Shown: positions 35,997-49,900 of the stretch, in pieces
How the letters are laid out: every line of letters starts with the position of its first letter
How positions within the stretch are numbered: the first letter of the stretch is position 1
NCBI GenBank assembly: GCA_002633005.1
Contig: NMRA01000018.1
Location: 1,011,888 to 1,071,887, forward strand
Origin: Phoronis australis
Lineage: Eukaryota > Phoronida > Phoronidae
Direction: 5' to 3'
DNA length: 60,000 bases
Made by a program: the position numbers and the translations under genes
Notes under the pieces: model-generated
What the model was told of the DNA's origin: nothing
The model's database searches: none
Seen by the model: the letters and a program-made list of their open reading frames with translations, nothing else

Positions 35997-36899
35997 GAAA
36001 CTGAAGTGATTTATTACCATTCACTGATGGCAGATTCAGTAAAGATTCAGGCTGTTTCGTCGCTTGCCGTGGCTGTGATCTACAGTCAAGTGACCTAATT
36101 ATCGGACGTCTTGGCACATTTTGCATTATATTTGATTGAAAATACTACGAATTGTTGTAAAATCTTTGCTGAAATAAAGACTTACCTTTATGGAATTGTT
36201 GTGTTACTATATCTTGTCACCGAAATCCACATTTATGTTCCAACTGAACTTTAAAAAACACAACAAGCAAACCTTCGGAGAACCTAAATATCGGACACCA
36301 TGTTTCCCCATACGCCACACCGCGAAAAACTGAATAACCAAGTAATGGCTGCGGGCACCTTGTAGCCAAATTCCAGCTCAAGTGTTCTGATATATATGCT
36401 GATAGAACACAGCTCCGTTCGCAACAAAATTATCCATAAAATGAAATCTGATGACAGCACCAAGTTGTTTCAATGAATCAGTGCAGACAACTAAAGCACG
36501 TGCAAACTTACTGCAGTTTTTAGTATCTCTTTGCCTTCTTGATATGACACACGCACGTGCACGGCTGGGGTTTGACTTGGGTTTAAAAACAAACGAAAAA
36601 ATGAAACAGTGACATATTGTCAGTTCACTGAGATGATTTCACTGTGGAAAAAGATTTTGTTTTCAACTTTTATAACCGATTTATGCAATCGTCCATTTTA
36701 GGCCGACTTGGGGGTCTAAATTGCACCCTCTCTCGGTGAAACGAAAAAGAGGCAACGCTATAAAAAAATGAGACGGTGCTGGACATTGAATGCATTACAG
36801 CGGAGCAAAAGTTGGTGTCATTTATTTTTGAGATTATGCCTCAAATAAGATTTTATGTAATGTCCGATAGTTAGGGTTCGTCTGATAATTAGGTACACT
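35997..36899. other. Intergenic, no gene seen
   Basis: No feature recognised. Confidence 0.45.
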
Positions 36900-37437
36900 A
36901 TGTGTATGCATCATCGAAGATATGTGTAGAAGCAGAAAGGATCTCTGAAGCACATTTTTAAGTGATTGTTTTAAGTGAAGAATGTATTTTTGATGAGGTG
37001 AAAACTCTTAATTGGTAAGTGGATTTTGCCTACCACCCGTTTACAATACAGGGGATGAAATTAGTACAGAAAGCAATGGGAAGTATTGTAGCCCCTAACC
37101 GGCCAACATGTTGCCTATGATCTGGTAGGCCTACTTTAAGATGTAGCCGGCCTAGCTGTATGAAGACAAACGTCAAAGTACAGCTAGGAACTTCCCTGTG
37201 GTAATTTCACATTAGGCAACATGTAGCCCCTCAGCTGACTGTCTAGGGTCTGCAATACTCCCCATTGCTTTCTATACTTATTTCATCCCATGTGTTTTAA
37301 ACGAGTGGTAGGCCAAATCCACCCTCTGAAAAAGAAGTTTTTACTTCGTCAAACATACATTTTCACTTAAAATGTTTACTTTCTTCAGTGATCTTTTCTG
37401 GTTCTATTCATATCTTCAATGAAGCATGTCTACAGGA
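36900..37437. mobile_element. Long inverted repeat (fold-back element)
   Basis: Arms of more than 200 bp at about 36905-37115 and 37225-37435 pair with roughly 80% identity. Matching blocks include GAAAGCAATGGGAAGTATTG against CAATACTCCCCATTGCTTTC, and GATGAAATTAGTACAGAAAG against its diverged complement. No open frame of note. It lies about 550 bp upstream of the LRRCC1 start codon. Confidence 0.75.
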
Positions 37438-37983
37438 GTTAAGATGACTTTGACAAAGAATTCCAACTCCATTTTTGGTTGTCGTTATTTTTTTCAGGGT
37501 GTGCAATAACCTCAAATGTATTTCAACTGACATCTTGTGAGTTAAGCAAGGACAAGCGCAAGTGCGAGACTACGCGAAGCACGTGACCTTGCGCGTGGCA
37601 CAAGTGCAAAAGGTAGCATGGGAATGTATCGGGTAGAATTTGCAAGATTTTGTCCCTTGGACTTTTTGTTCGTCAGCAGGCTAGATTTTGTATAACTTCC
37701 TTAAAATGACACCTGTTGAGGGAAGCATGAGTATACTGCGACAGATTTTCATGGATATGTTCAAATTGTGTTGCGACTTTTCTAGGGGAATGTTAATTTA
37801 CTCAAAATGGCCTCTGTATTCTGCTTGATCACTGACCACCGTATTTACATTAAAAGTTTAAGGAAGTGCTTGAAACTTATTTTCATAATCCTCTTACAAA
37901 GCAGTAGTGATTGTAGCATTTTTCCTGATTGAGTGGATTGTGTTCAATACATGTATGAAAATTGTGTTTCAGTCCTTTCGTAA
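37438..37983. other. Upstream region and 5' UTR of LRRCC1
   Basis: TTGTGTTTCAG at 37961-37971 looks like a splice acceptor 12 bp before the start codon, so the gene probably has an upstream noncoding exon that was not located. Confidence 0.4.
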
Positions 37984-40900
37984 ATGCCGGAAAGTATGAG
38001 CCATCCTATAGATTCTTCGTTTGAACCATCCAACCAGGAGTTATGCTTCATCGATGCTAGCATAAAATCTCTGCATGATGTGCCGCTGCCTAAGCAGTTA
38101 AAAAGTATCAACTTACACTCGAATGCCATCGAAGAAATTACAAATCTTGGCCATCTCTCTGGTCTCAGACATTTGGACCTGTCGTCAAATCGCCTACGAC
38201 GCATGACTGGACTGGAGAGTTTGACCTCACTGAGGACGTTGAATCTGTCCAGTAACTTCATTACATTGGTGGAAGGTCTAATGACACTAAGGCAAGTGAT
38301 CTTTTCTCGTTTTTCGTGCTGTAAACATGGGAATGATCGCGGAACCTTACTGTTATTGTGAGGGCCCTTCAATTTATTAGAATATGACGGATTTGTGGAT
38401 TTTTATTTCGAACGATTTCTCAGAAAAAGTAAATTTGAGAAAAAGTTAATTTCTTCGTTAACAGGGTTTGTATTGATTGGCTATCATAGAGAAAAACTTC
38501 AGTAATATTTAAGTATTGTAACAATTTCATCGGTGTTGAAAATCGGAGGAATTGGTATTTTAGTTTTACAAAAGTAGAGAGATTATCGAATCGCTAAAGC
38601 TTCGGTTCCATATCACCTAATACTTGTACAGGTAAGTGTTAAGTGAAATGAAGAAATCTACTCCCACACAAAGCCTGTAAAGCAAGACCTAGCACGATGT
38701 TATGTAACATCAGTTTCAACATTCGTGCTCAATTGAGAGGTTACAGCATGCAACTGAATTGGAACAGCCACATTTTGGAAGGACCAAAAACAGAATGCAG
38801 GTGACCTGATGCCTTTTGTGGTACATCAGGCGTGTTTAGGCCACTAGGCTGGGCCCATTACATTTGGAAGAACTAGGTAGCCCTGTGATTTGCTATGCAC
38901 AGGGTTTTTGTAATGGCAAAGGAAATACAGTTTTATCAGTGATACACAGAAACTCACCCAAGCAATTGAATTTTCTTGATTATGGAATTTGGGACAAAGG
39001 CAGTTTTGGCATTCACTGTATTTCTCAAATTTCAGACTACGTGTTTTAATCTACAGAGCGGGAAATTTTGCTGTATTTCTGGTGATTCTTGGATTTGGGA
39101 CTGCCAATATTGTCTATTTCTAGGGACACACTCTGACCTTGAGCAAAATTATTAATTTTCATTGACCCAAAATGGAGAATTTTTACCATAACTTGCCATT
39201 TAAAATAACCAAAACCAAAACAAATGCTTCCACCTGAAATATGGTCCGAAACCATGATTTGCAAAGGTGACTGCATGGGGCTTGGAGGAGGTGCCATCGT
39301 TTTTTGTGTTCTATGTAATAAATTTGCGTGTTCATATTTTGAGTGGAAGGAGGTCGTTCTATAAATGATTTGCATGTCTTCATTGTGTGGAGCATGATTT
39401 TCTTTAATTTCAATATTTGAATTTACTGGAAAAAATGTTTTACATTTCATTAACCACCACCTAAAACTTTGGTCCTGGAATGAAATCAATTATTGAGTGA
39501 GCCTACTTGAAGCCCATATTTTACATGTTCTGTTTTTCAGCCAACTTGGTAATTGCTTTAAGATTTGACTGAAACTGAAGTGACAGTGAGCTCATACTAT
39601 TGATGCAGGTAGTCTGGTATTGACAGTGAGCTCACTTCTGTTGATGTAGGCAGTCTGGTACACGTTGTACCAAACATGCGCTGGCCGCTCAGGTGGGCAG
39701 ATTGCACAGATTACCTGCAACCATTTTTATGCTTTAGTAATTTATAGTTAAAACAGAACTGAGGAGCTAGAGACCTGACTTAAGAGTCTAGCAGTGTAAC
39801 CTTGTGGGACTTAGAAAAATGAGATGCCGTTGTGTTTTCATTGTCAAATGCAAACTTTTAGGTCAGGCTTACTTTTCTCCTTGTCCATTTTCAGAAGTCT
39901 TCAAAAGATCTATCTGTCGTATAACAACATCGAGGATTTATCAGGATTCCGTGAATGCGGTGCTGAACATGAACTTCAGTATGTTGAGCTTCAGGGAAAT
40001 CGTGTCAGCTCACTGCACCATGTGACCGAGTGCTTCAGGAGGTGCTCACGACTCACGCATTTGGTGTTGCAGCAGGGGTCCTGTGACAATCCAGTCTGCA
40101 AGGTTGATTGTAAGTAAGACAACTCACTTCACTGTGATTTTGTGATCCCAATATTGAGCACAAGCTATTTGGTTCCATTTCAACTTTCTTGAGACGAATC
40201 AAGACTTGCTCTTAAAGAAACTTAATATGTAATATTTAAGAAATTCCTTAAGCGCACAGTTGAATTACCTACTGAACACTATGGCTTATGAGTACGTGGT
40301 TCTGATTTCTGGCAAGTTAAAATTGAAATTCCAAAGACTTGTTGCTAAGTTTCTGTTATAATACTGTATAAAGGCAATCGTGCTATTTGTACACAAAAAA
40401 CCTCTAATAATCATTAAAAAGTGATCTTGTAGCTACAAGTGTCGGCAAAATTTGAACAAATCCAACAGTGTTTCAACTGCGGCTTGTCGAGAACGTCCAC
40501 CATTCCCAAGGTACAATTCAAGAAAGACAGCAAGCTTTGGTGGCTGGATATGAAACATAATCAGCTGTACACTGCTTAGGTAAAACACTGAGGAATGCGG
40601 AAGAAACCTTGGCCTAGCATGAACAACATTGTCAGAGACTTGCAGAGCCTGTGCGTGAAGCATTGGCTTGATGTGAATTACACAAATGGCTTCCTTCAAT
40701 TTCAGTCAAGACTTGCCTTTCTTGAATGTAGCCTTGAGCATGGTGGTCGTTCCTGCCGAAACGGGTCGCAATTGAAATCACGTCATTTTTATTCTCTTTA
40801 AATCCTGGTGCTGTACCATCTTTGATAACAGTTGTTTTGTGGTGGAGCCCCATTATATTTCTTTAATACAGCAAGCTCGTATTCCTAATTATATTTGATA

Positions 40901-43900
40901 ACACTATGGACCATATTGAGTTCAGTGATTTTTTCCCCGTGCCGCATGTTAAGGTGAAGCGGGGAATATATGAGTTCACGACCTTCAGTACGTCATGCAA
41001 TATTGGTGCAATATCTCAAGACAGGAGCTTTCGATTTCGTTCCTACTTTGTATCGAGGTGTAGGGCAGGGGAGTGGGGCGGGCATCAGGTGTGGCATCTC
41101 TTGGTGCATATCATTTTTAGGGTCACAAAGAGAAAATCAGGTTTTTACTTGCTGATGCAGTATCTCAAAAGGAATCTGTAGATTTTATTCATATTCTGCT
41201 TTGAGGTGAAGATGGTGCATTTCAAGGCGGCAATTGATTTTAGGGACCTTGACATCAATTTCAAGTTCACAGTCAGAAAGTCAAGTTTTTACTAATGGCA
41301 AATGTTGTTGGCACGATATCTCAAGAGAGTGAGATGGAGAGAGATGAAGAGGATGTTTTACATGTTCATGTTTTGTATCAAGCTGTAGGTGGGGCATTTC
41401 AAGCTGCCAATAGAATTTGATGACCTTCACCTCATTTTCAAGGTCAGATAGCAAGACCAACGTGGAAGATGTTGGCACGATATCTCAGGAAGGAAGCTTT
41501 CCATTTTGTTCTTATTTTGTACTGAGGTGTATGTGGGCTACCAGTAGCATTTGGTGAACTTTATACCGTTTTCAGCGTTACAGTGGTAAAATCAGATTTC
41601 GACACTTCACTTAGTGCATTTTGTTTACTGGACTCCACCAGCTGCTGCTTTACATAATTCCTGTTATTTTATGCAGTGGCTACTTGGTGAGTATCAGAGA
41701 CATGCACATCAAAACCAAGGTACACTTTGCATGAATACGGCACTCTGCATAAATTCAATTGTTTGGCAACAATTTTTGTTCCATTCAAAATCATTACCAC
41801 TTAAAGTTGTTTTTATAGCCTTGTAATATTCACGCATCCTGCAGTGGTGAGGGGTAATTTACTCGCTAGATGTGTGACAAATATACTCGTTCCAGCATGG
41901 TTATTCACCATGGCTAAGTCGCTTTGTTCCTGTTTGAAGTTTTTAATTTCCCGTAATTAGTAGTGTGTGGGACTTAAAGTTTTTAAATGATGAAATGATA
42001 GCTACTAACTGATCACGTGGGACCAGAGACACCTGCTGTCTTCTGTGTGTTGGTTGGTAATTCTGCTTGGCAGCATAGGGGTACACTTTAATTTTATGAA
42101 CAATTTATGATAGTGGCAGAAGTGAAATTCCTGCTTTGTCAAGCAGACATTCCTCTGACTCAGTTGTCACACAAATTTATACAATTTCCCATCACCTCAC
42201 GTGTAGTATTGATATAGCATACTTTTTAATATAGCATGGTTTGCCCATTTTTTGGTATAGTGTATGGGCAAACTCTGTGGACTGCTCTGCCTCAGCTAGA
42301 TTACCTAGATGGTTACAATAAGCAAGGTGTGCCGGATCAAGGTGACAACATCGACGTTCCAGGTATGTTTTAGATAATCAGCAGTATTGGTGTGGCTGCA
42401 TTTAAATTCACACTAGGGTGAGATTTTGCTCCTAACCTTTGATCCTTGGCAGAGGATCTTCCTAATTTTTTTACTTCACCAACTTTGCCGTTACGATTGG
42501 TCCCAATTTTGAGGTAGATAAGACAGTAGGGTTTGAAGGTAGATACAGTTGTTAAGCTGCTAGTTGTTAATATTAGATACGCTAATTACTGAGTATCAGC
42601 TATAGAATTTTGCTGAGCCTCCTTGTATGTTGTTTCTGAAGCACCGCTTTCTTTGTCTAACAGGTGAAGCTGTTTGATTGAACTGAGTTTAAAGATAATA
42701 CTGAATCTTATGAGTAGTGGAGTTCAAAGAATTTTATCTATGGCGCTTACATCGTTTTCAAATGCATTGTGGGACGGGTGTCTGTTCATTAACATCCGTT
42801 GACATCACTGATGACTAAAAGTATGTTGGAAAAACAACACTTGGCACTTGTGTGTACCAGAATTGAAAGCACCATTCCCTTGCAACATGTGTTTTGGCGC
42901 GACTACGACAAAGCAACCATCTTCAATTGGAAAAATAAAGGATTGAAAGCGAGCCTCTAAATGCATACGAGGAATAGCAAAGTTTTTTACGCAAAAGATT
43001 TGTGAGTCATGAGCCATGCCATCATGGCAAAGTCACCACCCATAAATCATGTCACATGTCCACAAGTTATGTGTGATGTCACCTGATGTTGACGAGTTGA
43101 CAAGCTCCCCACAGTGCATTTGAAAAACGACAGCTGCTGCACTACCAGCTGAAATCCCCCAACCATTTTCTATTGTACTGCTGATGTGCATGCTATTCAA
43201 AGTTACGTAAAGGCTCACTGCCCGTCGTGGTTTTTTGCAACTCCTCGCTCTAGCTATTTCGACAGGGAATTACGCTATCACTCAGCCATCGTAATGGAGA
43301 ATTGTGTTTACGCGCTGCCGTCATGACGTGTGAATTCCAAATCATTTTGTCCAATTCTTGGCATCCATTGTTATCTGCTGTGCTAGATTGGGTAATAGTC
43401 GCTTACAGGAGTCGTGCATTTCAAGAACCAGTTTTCTTCCCTGAGTAATGGGCATCAAAGTCGGTAGAGCTCAGTAACGCCAAGACCTTGCTGGAAAAGC
43501 ATGATTGAGCAAGATTAAGCGAGATATTGCAGTGTTTTCAACGAGAGATTTTTTCACTGCGAGACAGCTGTTGTACTGTATCTTGACTCTCAAAATCTGG
43601 TACCCCTGTAAGTAACTATTGCCCTAAATTGAGAACTTCTTTTAACATTCACTTTCTATCCGCCACAGGCTTAGATGAATTTCTCGACTATCTCGTCTCC
43701 AATGAAAGCGGTAATAGTGGATCTGTAAGTAAATGCTCTGTTATCTTTTAGTTTACGTTAATCTGTGTCAACTTGTAGTTAGTATAGGATGCCTTGTGAT
43801 TAAGCCATATAGCAGGTTTAGGTAGAAATCTGCGGGTGATGGGAAGGATTAGTAAAATAACTTCTTTGTCTCAAAATGCTGACTTGCAGCCATCAACCTA

Positions 43901-46900
43901 TAAAGTATTTCTGAAACTGGAAGTTTAGTCTATGTTGTGTACAAACTTCAATGTGTCCTGGGATCTGTTTCATGATGGTGACTTAAGACAGAAATTTGGT
44001 CTTGCGCACCCACCTCACAATTGTAGAAAAAGATTTTTAGGTACGTAACTGTTAGGAATATGAGGCAATCGAGATTAGGATTTTCATGATTTTCGTGAAA
44101 AATACTCTGAAGTTGAATAAAACAAAAACAAAATTTGCTCTTTCAGAGAATGTGTACTTTTAGCAAGTTAAAATCTATAGTTTTGTAGATATTTGTCTGT
44201 TATACAGAATTTGTTGAATACACGACACTTTTCAGTACAGTCAGATATTTGTCTAAATATGCAGACTTGTCATAACCTTAACAGTGCCAATACTGTGCTC
44301 TACAGGACAATGTTATTTCACTGGCCACTCCTGCGATAGACGAAGCACTGGAGAAGTTCCGTCAACGAGGTGCAACGACCCCTGAGGTCAGCACGACTGA
44401 TCATGACGTATCAACTGATAATCACAAGTCACCATCACCTCCTGTCAAACAGGTATTGTTCAATCCTCAGTCTCGTGACCAGACTACATAAAAGTTGGGC
44501 AATAGTGTGATAAAACATGCCTGCATTTTCAAAACCAGTTTGATGCCCGTTATTCAGTGGAGAAAACTGGCTCTCAAAATTTGGGCATGTTATATCAGAC
44601 TACCTAAAAGTTGTGTGCTGAATAACAACCGTGCCGTCATGGCATTTTAAAAAATCCAGAGCCGGGACTTCATGAAGTGGGATTTCGTACGCTGAGAATA
44701 GCCTCATATGGAATTATGAGGCGATGCTAGAAAAACTGCCCACTGTTTCCCTGCATTTGTGCCACCTCTTTTTTCAACCTGCTTGCATTGGTTACTGTTG
44801 TTGCTGTTCATTGCAGTTTGCAGCACTGGACATTTCAAAGACTTAGTTTTTCGAATTGTTCTTTAGGTTACAATGCAGGGACAAAAATTATTTGGAAAGT
44901 TGGAGAAGTATTTTTGAATGTATGTTGACCTTTGTTTTCTTTTACATTATAACAGTATGTTTCAGTGTTCTCCACATTTGAAAATCTGAACAGGTCGCAC
45001 GCGTAAAAACTGCAACGTGCCGGAACCGCGCGGCGGTCAACGTTCTCCATAAGCTGGTGTGCAGTTTTTTTGTGCACCTTATTTTTACCCACGCATTTTA
45101 ATAGTAATGCACAGTAGTGCAAACAAATAACTTCAACTTTTATTTGTAAAAGTTAGACTATTTACAAACATATCACATATGTCATAACCCAGTTGCTTAG
45201 TCAATGACTTTGAAATGGAAGTCTACAGACATGTTTGATACACTAGTATGGAGGTTTTAGGCTACTCAATAATTGTGATGTCAATGTCAACTAAGTAGGA
45301 AAAGTCCAACACAGAAGTAAACTTTTCCCATGAAGTAGATAGTCCAAGTGAAGTGTCTTTGCAAAGTCAATCAGATTTTTATTTCTTGATAGCAGAGGCT
45401 ATGTTTTCCGTCGGTCTGTAAGTGTAATGTCTTGCACAGCATTCTTATAGTCTGAATTCGATGTTCTGAAGCTGGTACAATATATTGAACTTCTGCACTA
45501 CCAGAAATCTTGTAAAAACTGCACAATATGCGAGTCCTCCCTTATGAATGCAAATTAGGTAGGGTAAACAAATTTCACGTGCGTTTTCCGTCTACTTGGA
45601 CGGGAGTGTTAGGCCTGTTGATGACAAGCAATATTTCTAAAAAGATATCAATTGAATTATCAAACGCTTGCTACTATAGAATTCCCATAATTTTCAGAAT
45701 TGTCACAACTCATTCTTCCAGATGAAAACCATCTATTCTCATGTTAGAGCGAATTGTATCCATTTGTATTGCCGATGTTTGACGTTGTCGGCAAAAATTT
45801 GGTTCACCGTTCATGACACGGATATTTGTGATTCGTTGACTGAGCCCAGCAATATCACCACCATCCGGCCCTGGATTATCTGTCATATCTGCATCTGAGT
45901 CAACGCAGGCCTTTATCCAGGATTTCAAAAATAGGGTGTCCAAAATGGGGTTCCCAATATTCCAGGGCGTCCATGATTCTGACGCGTAACCCCCCACCCC
46001 CAGCAAACCCCCCAGACACAAACATTTTTTTACAAAAAATGCATAGACCAAGGTTTTATAGCATTTAAGTTTACAAAACAGCCTTCTGTAGTGAGCATTT
46101 TTACTAAAAAAAATGTAGACCAAGACTTATACAATGCTATCAACCAAGTGTGAGCAAAGCAACATTGTATATACTTTGTATATACATTGTATATTTCTTC
46201 CTGCTTTGAAAAACAGCCCCCACTGTGAGCCTTCAGAGGCTTCCTAGTATTCAATACAATGTGTGAGTCCAAACTTGAAAGGTTCCTATTGACAGTGGGG
46301 GTCCAAATGATACATTGGGCATCCTTGCCAGGGCATCAAGATTAGTGCTAGGGCCACCCAGGACATCCGCTGCATAAAGGCCTGAGTCAACGTCAGTATA
46401 TGAAACATCTCTCGGTTTTTAAAATAATCCATAGGCTTAGCGGTGCTTCGCTTTCGCGCGGCAGACCACATTTCTAAATATATAGAATGCGCATGCCAAT
46501 CGGTAACGGAAGCCAGGATAGAATTCACTAACGTAAGGACCAAGCCACTGGTAAACAAGACTCTGCGAGATTACGCGAGATATTACCGTTTGATTTCAAT
46601 GAGAGTACGTGATTTTGGCTGCAATTTTTCAGCGCGAGACACATATATTTTGAACTTTACTCAGTGACGTCACCCGCTGTCCCAAATCTCGGAATATTCC
46701 CCTGAAACCGCAAACGTCACGCACGGCCACTATCAAAATTGGGCTTGCGAACGGCTTGATAGATTTTTAGAGGGATTATGCACCACAAATATAATTTTCA
46801 TGCTGCCAACAAAACACTTTATATAGCAACGAGATGGACTCGGTCAATCTCAATGGGCCGGTGGCACAAAAAGTAACCAATAATATTCATCTAAGTGAGA

Positions 46901-49900
46901 AATACACAAACAACAACCAATGAGAGCCATCAAAAGCAGTTTCATGCAAATGTGACTGGTATTGGTAAAGTCTGTGCCGTGGGGCTCACGGAATATTGAA
47001 AAATGTGCCACGAAAACCAAAATTCTGGCCTCCCAGAAGACGGCCGTTGCATAAACTGCTGCGCAACAGTGTCTTTGCTGACAACATACTTCGCAGAACT
47101 AACCACCGAGCCTTAGTTATTGTCAATGGGTAATATGATCAGTTGTCCGCCGAACACAAAAGGTGACTACAACAGCGAATAGGCAATGATCAGCGACTTT
47201 GCCGGACTGCACCTCCAGTGAGCAGGTAGTGCATTAGGCGTATAGGTAGCACTGGGCCTTTGTTAAAATTGACTAGTTGTTCGAGATGAATTGAAAAGAT
47301 AATTGAGAGATTATTTACATGCCGCGTTACACCAGCGGCCCGGTCTGCCGCTTGAGTGAGACCGGTGATTGGGCTGTCCACAACTGACCACTTCCTTAGC
47401 CTTTATTTAGTTTCAATGGGCTATGGCCAGTTGCTGTCAAGCGTAATTTGAACCAGTGAAGATCTTATTAATGATGACGACGCCTTTTTTACAAAGTAGT
47501 CCTTATATTTTTAAACTGGTCGCGAGATTTTTAAACAGGACGCGGGACATTTAAACAGGACGCGGGACATTTAAACAGGACGCGTGCTCGGCCAAACAGG
47601 ACGCTGCGACACGTTAAAAGTGGTCGTGGAGAACACTGTGCTTGACATTGGCTGTGGTATCACTTCTATGTTGCCTTTATTTTCTTACCTTAAGTTTCAG
47701 AAGAGCGTGTTTTGGGATGAGTTTTACTTTGAGTGAATTACATCTGACAGTTCTAAGTTTTTAATGGGGAATTTTACTTTGAAGGCTTTTTATCAAGAAT
47801 TTAACACATTTTACTCACTAAAAGGTATTTTAAACTTTTTCAGTTTATTTCTATAAATTTTAAATTAAATTGATAAAGGTAGCAGATGCTCAAACTGTAA
47901 GTGTAGACTGTTCTAAGCTCGCTGTTTTCCTTGGCTTTTCAGGTCTAATAACTGTGCTCAATAGGCGAGACGCCTGTAGAATTTCAATCCCAGCCTCATT
48001 GCATGACAATTTGCATTTGAATTTCGAATGATGCCAGAAATGGGTACTTAGACAACGATTCAGCCGGTCAGACATGTTGTTTACAGTGTGAGATCTGTTC
48101 ACAGCACCACATATACGGTTTTAAAGAATAATATATGAATAGTCTAAAAAGACTAAAAAGTACCAAGATATACCAAATTGATCAAAAACGCCTTCAAAAT
48201 GGCAACATTCTCCTTTAATGGTCTTAAGTTAAGTGACTGAGTAAGTAGAAGCCATTCTCAAAATTTTGAAAGACCGAAGTTATTGTACAGGATGAGACTG
48301 GTCTCATTAACGCTAATGAGTGTTGAAATCTGAAGAGTGGTCGGTGGGAACAGTTGAAACTTGTCATTGATTTCTTTTAATTTGCATCCAGGAATTGAAA
48401 AGTTTTATGTTTGCAGAGTGATCACCGTCTGTCCGTAGATCATGAAGTGAGGTTGGAAAAATTGGAGCATCAACTGGCACAGGTGTTATATGATAGTAAG
48501 GTGGGTTGAGTTTCTGTTGATATTAATGAATTCAAAGGTTTCAAAGTAGATGCCACTGGTATTAATTTTCAAAATACTATGGCAGTTCGAATTTGATCGA
48601 CAAAATTACTTGCCCAATTCAAGTCCTCAAAGGATTGGAAAATGTGCCACTTTCAAGGAAAATGCGGGCTAGGCTTCATTAGAAGAAACACATATAGATT
48701 ATTTCAATACATGACTGTTTTAGTATACAATAACAGTAACAATTTAGCATATTTCGTCCATCCAAACCCAGCAGCCGGGGATGAAATATAATTTTAGTTA
48801 TCAATGGTTGGACATTGGAAAAACCTTTAAGGCAATTTGTAAACTTTGTGTTCATCACAATAAAATTGGACTGTTGTTGCTGAAGCGCAGTCAAATTTGA
48901 ACGCCGCGAAATGGTTTCTCGTGGAACATGGCTTGGTTTTGCAAGTATTGTCTTCAATTTTCATTTTTCTTCTGTTGTCTGCTATTGACTGTTGTCTGCC
49001 ATTAACTGTTGTCTGTTATTCGCTATTTCTGCTATTTGCTGTTGTCTGCTATTTGCTGTTGTATGCTGTTCGCTGTTGTATGCTATTCGCTGTTGTCTGC
49101 TATTCGCTGTTATCTGCTATTCGCTGTTGTCTGCTATTCGCTGTTGTCTGCTGTTCACTGTCTGCTATTTGCTGTTGTCTGCTGTTCACTATGCTAACCA
49201 CTGTTGCTTCCATGAATTACTAATAACACACATTCACCAAAGGAGAATTTGAATCACTTTTGACAAGTTATTTAAAATTGTTCATTCAGAAGAAAGATGG
49301 TATACCGTATAATTTGCTAAAAAGTTGATGCAATGTAGGCGCTTCACCTTTTAACTAGTATACTTGGAGAACGGCTGTGTCATCAGGGTTGTTTTGAAGT
49401 AGTAGTTGATGAACCAAGGCATGTTAAGTGTATTTGTCACTAGTAATTAAATATTGCTCTTTTTCAGGCATCAGGGGATAGCAGAAAAAAGGTTCCAACA
49501 AGGCTAGTGCCTAAGAGGGGTATGTGATTAGATTTATTTATGCACCGGTGTTGTTTATATTATATATGTGAGTGCATCATGCCGTCATTCACATTCGTCC
49601 AGCATCTTCTGTTGTATCTCCAAAACCTGTTGTTGGATATTATTGAAATTTTGCAAACATGATCCTATCATGGATTGGATGGCATGAGCAAGTTTTTGGA
49701 CAGTTCCGACTACCGGTGTCACCCCCACTAACAATTTTATTTTTTTACATTTACCTCTGAACCTTCGGAGTTAATTGATGAATTTTCATGAAATTTGGTG
49801 AGTACCTATTTATTAAGGAGACGACGCTGCCTTCTCAGTTTTGGATATATTCGACTTACTCTGCACCCCTAGTGGCTGTTTTTACAGTTTTTATGCGCCC

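Larger units (their letters stand above)
44963..47638. mobile_element. 2.7-kb TIR element in LRRCC1 intron 5
   Basis: Ends are CAGTGTTCTCCAC on the left and GTGGAGAACACTG on the right, a perfect 13-bp inverted repeat. Flanks TGTTT and TGCTT match at 4 of 5 positions, consistent with an old 5-bp target duplication. Motifs AACAGGTCGC (left) and repeated AACAGGACGCG (right) lie just inside the ends. No transposase frame was found, so it is non-autonomous. CAGTG-type ends suggest hAT; this is inference. Confidence 0.65.

Noticed and set aside
39046-39489. 147-codon minus-strand gene
   Set aside because: Random-looking composition inside LRRCC1 intron 1, without support.
48897-49252. Cys-rich membrane-like protein in several frames
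   Set aside because: Product of the stop-free 17-bp minisatellite.
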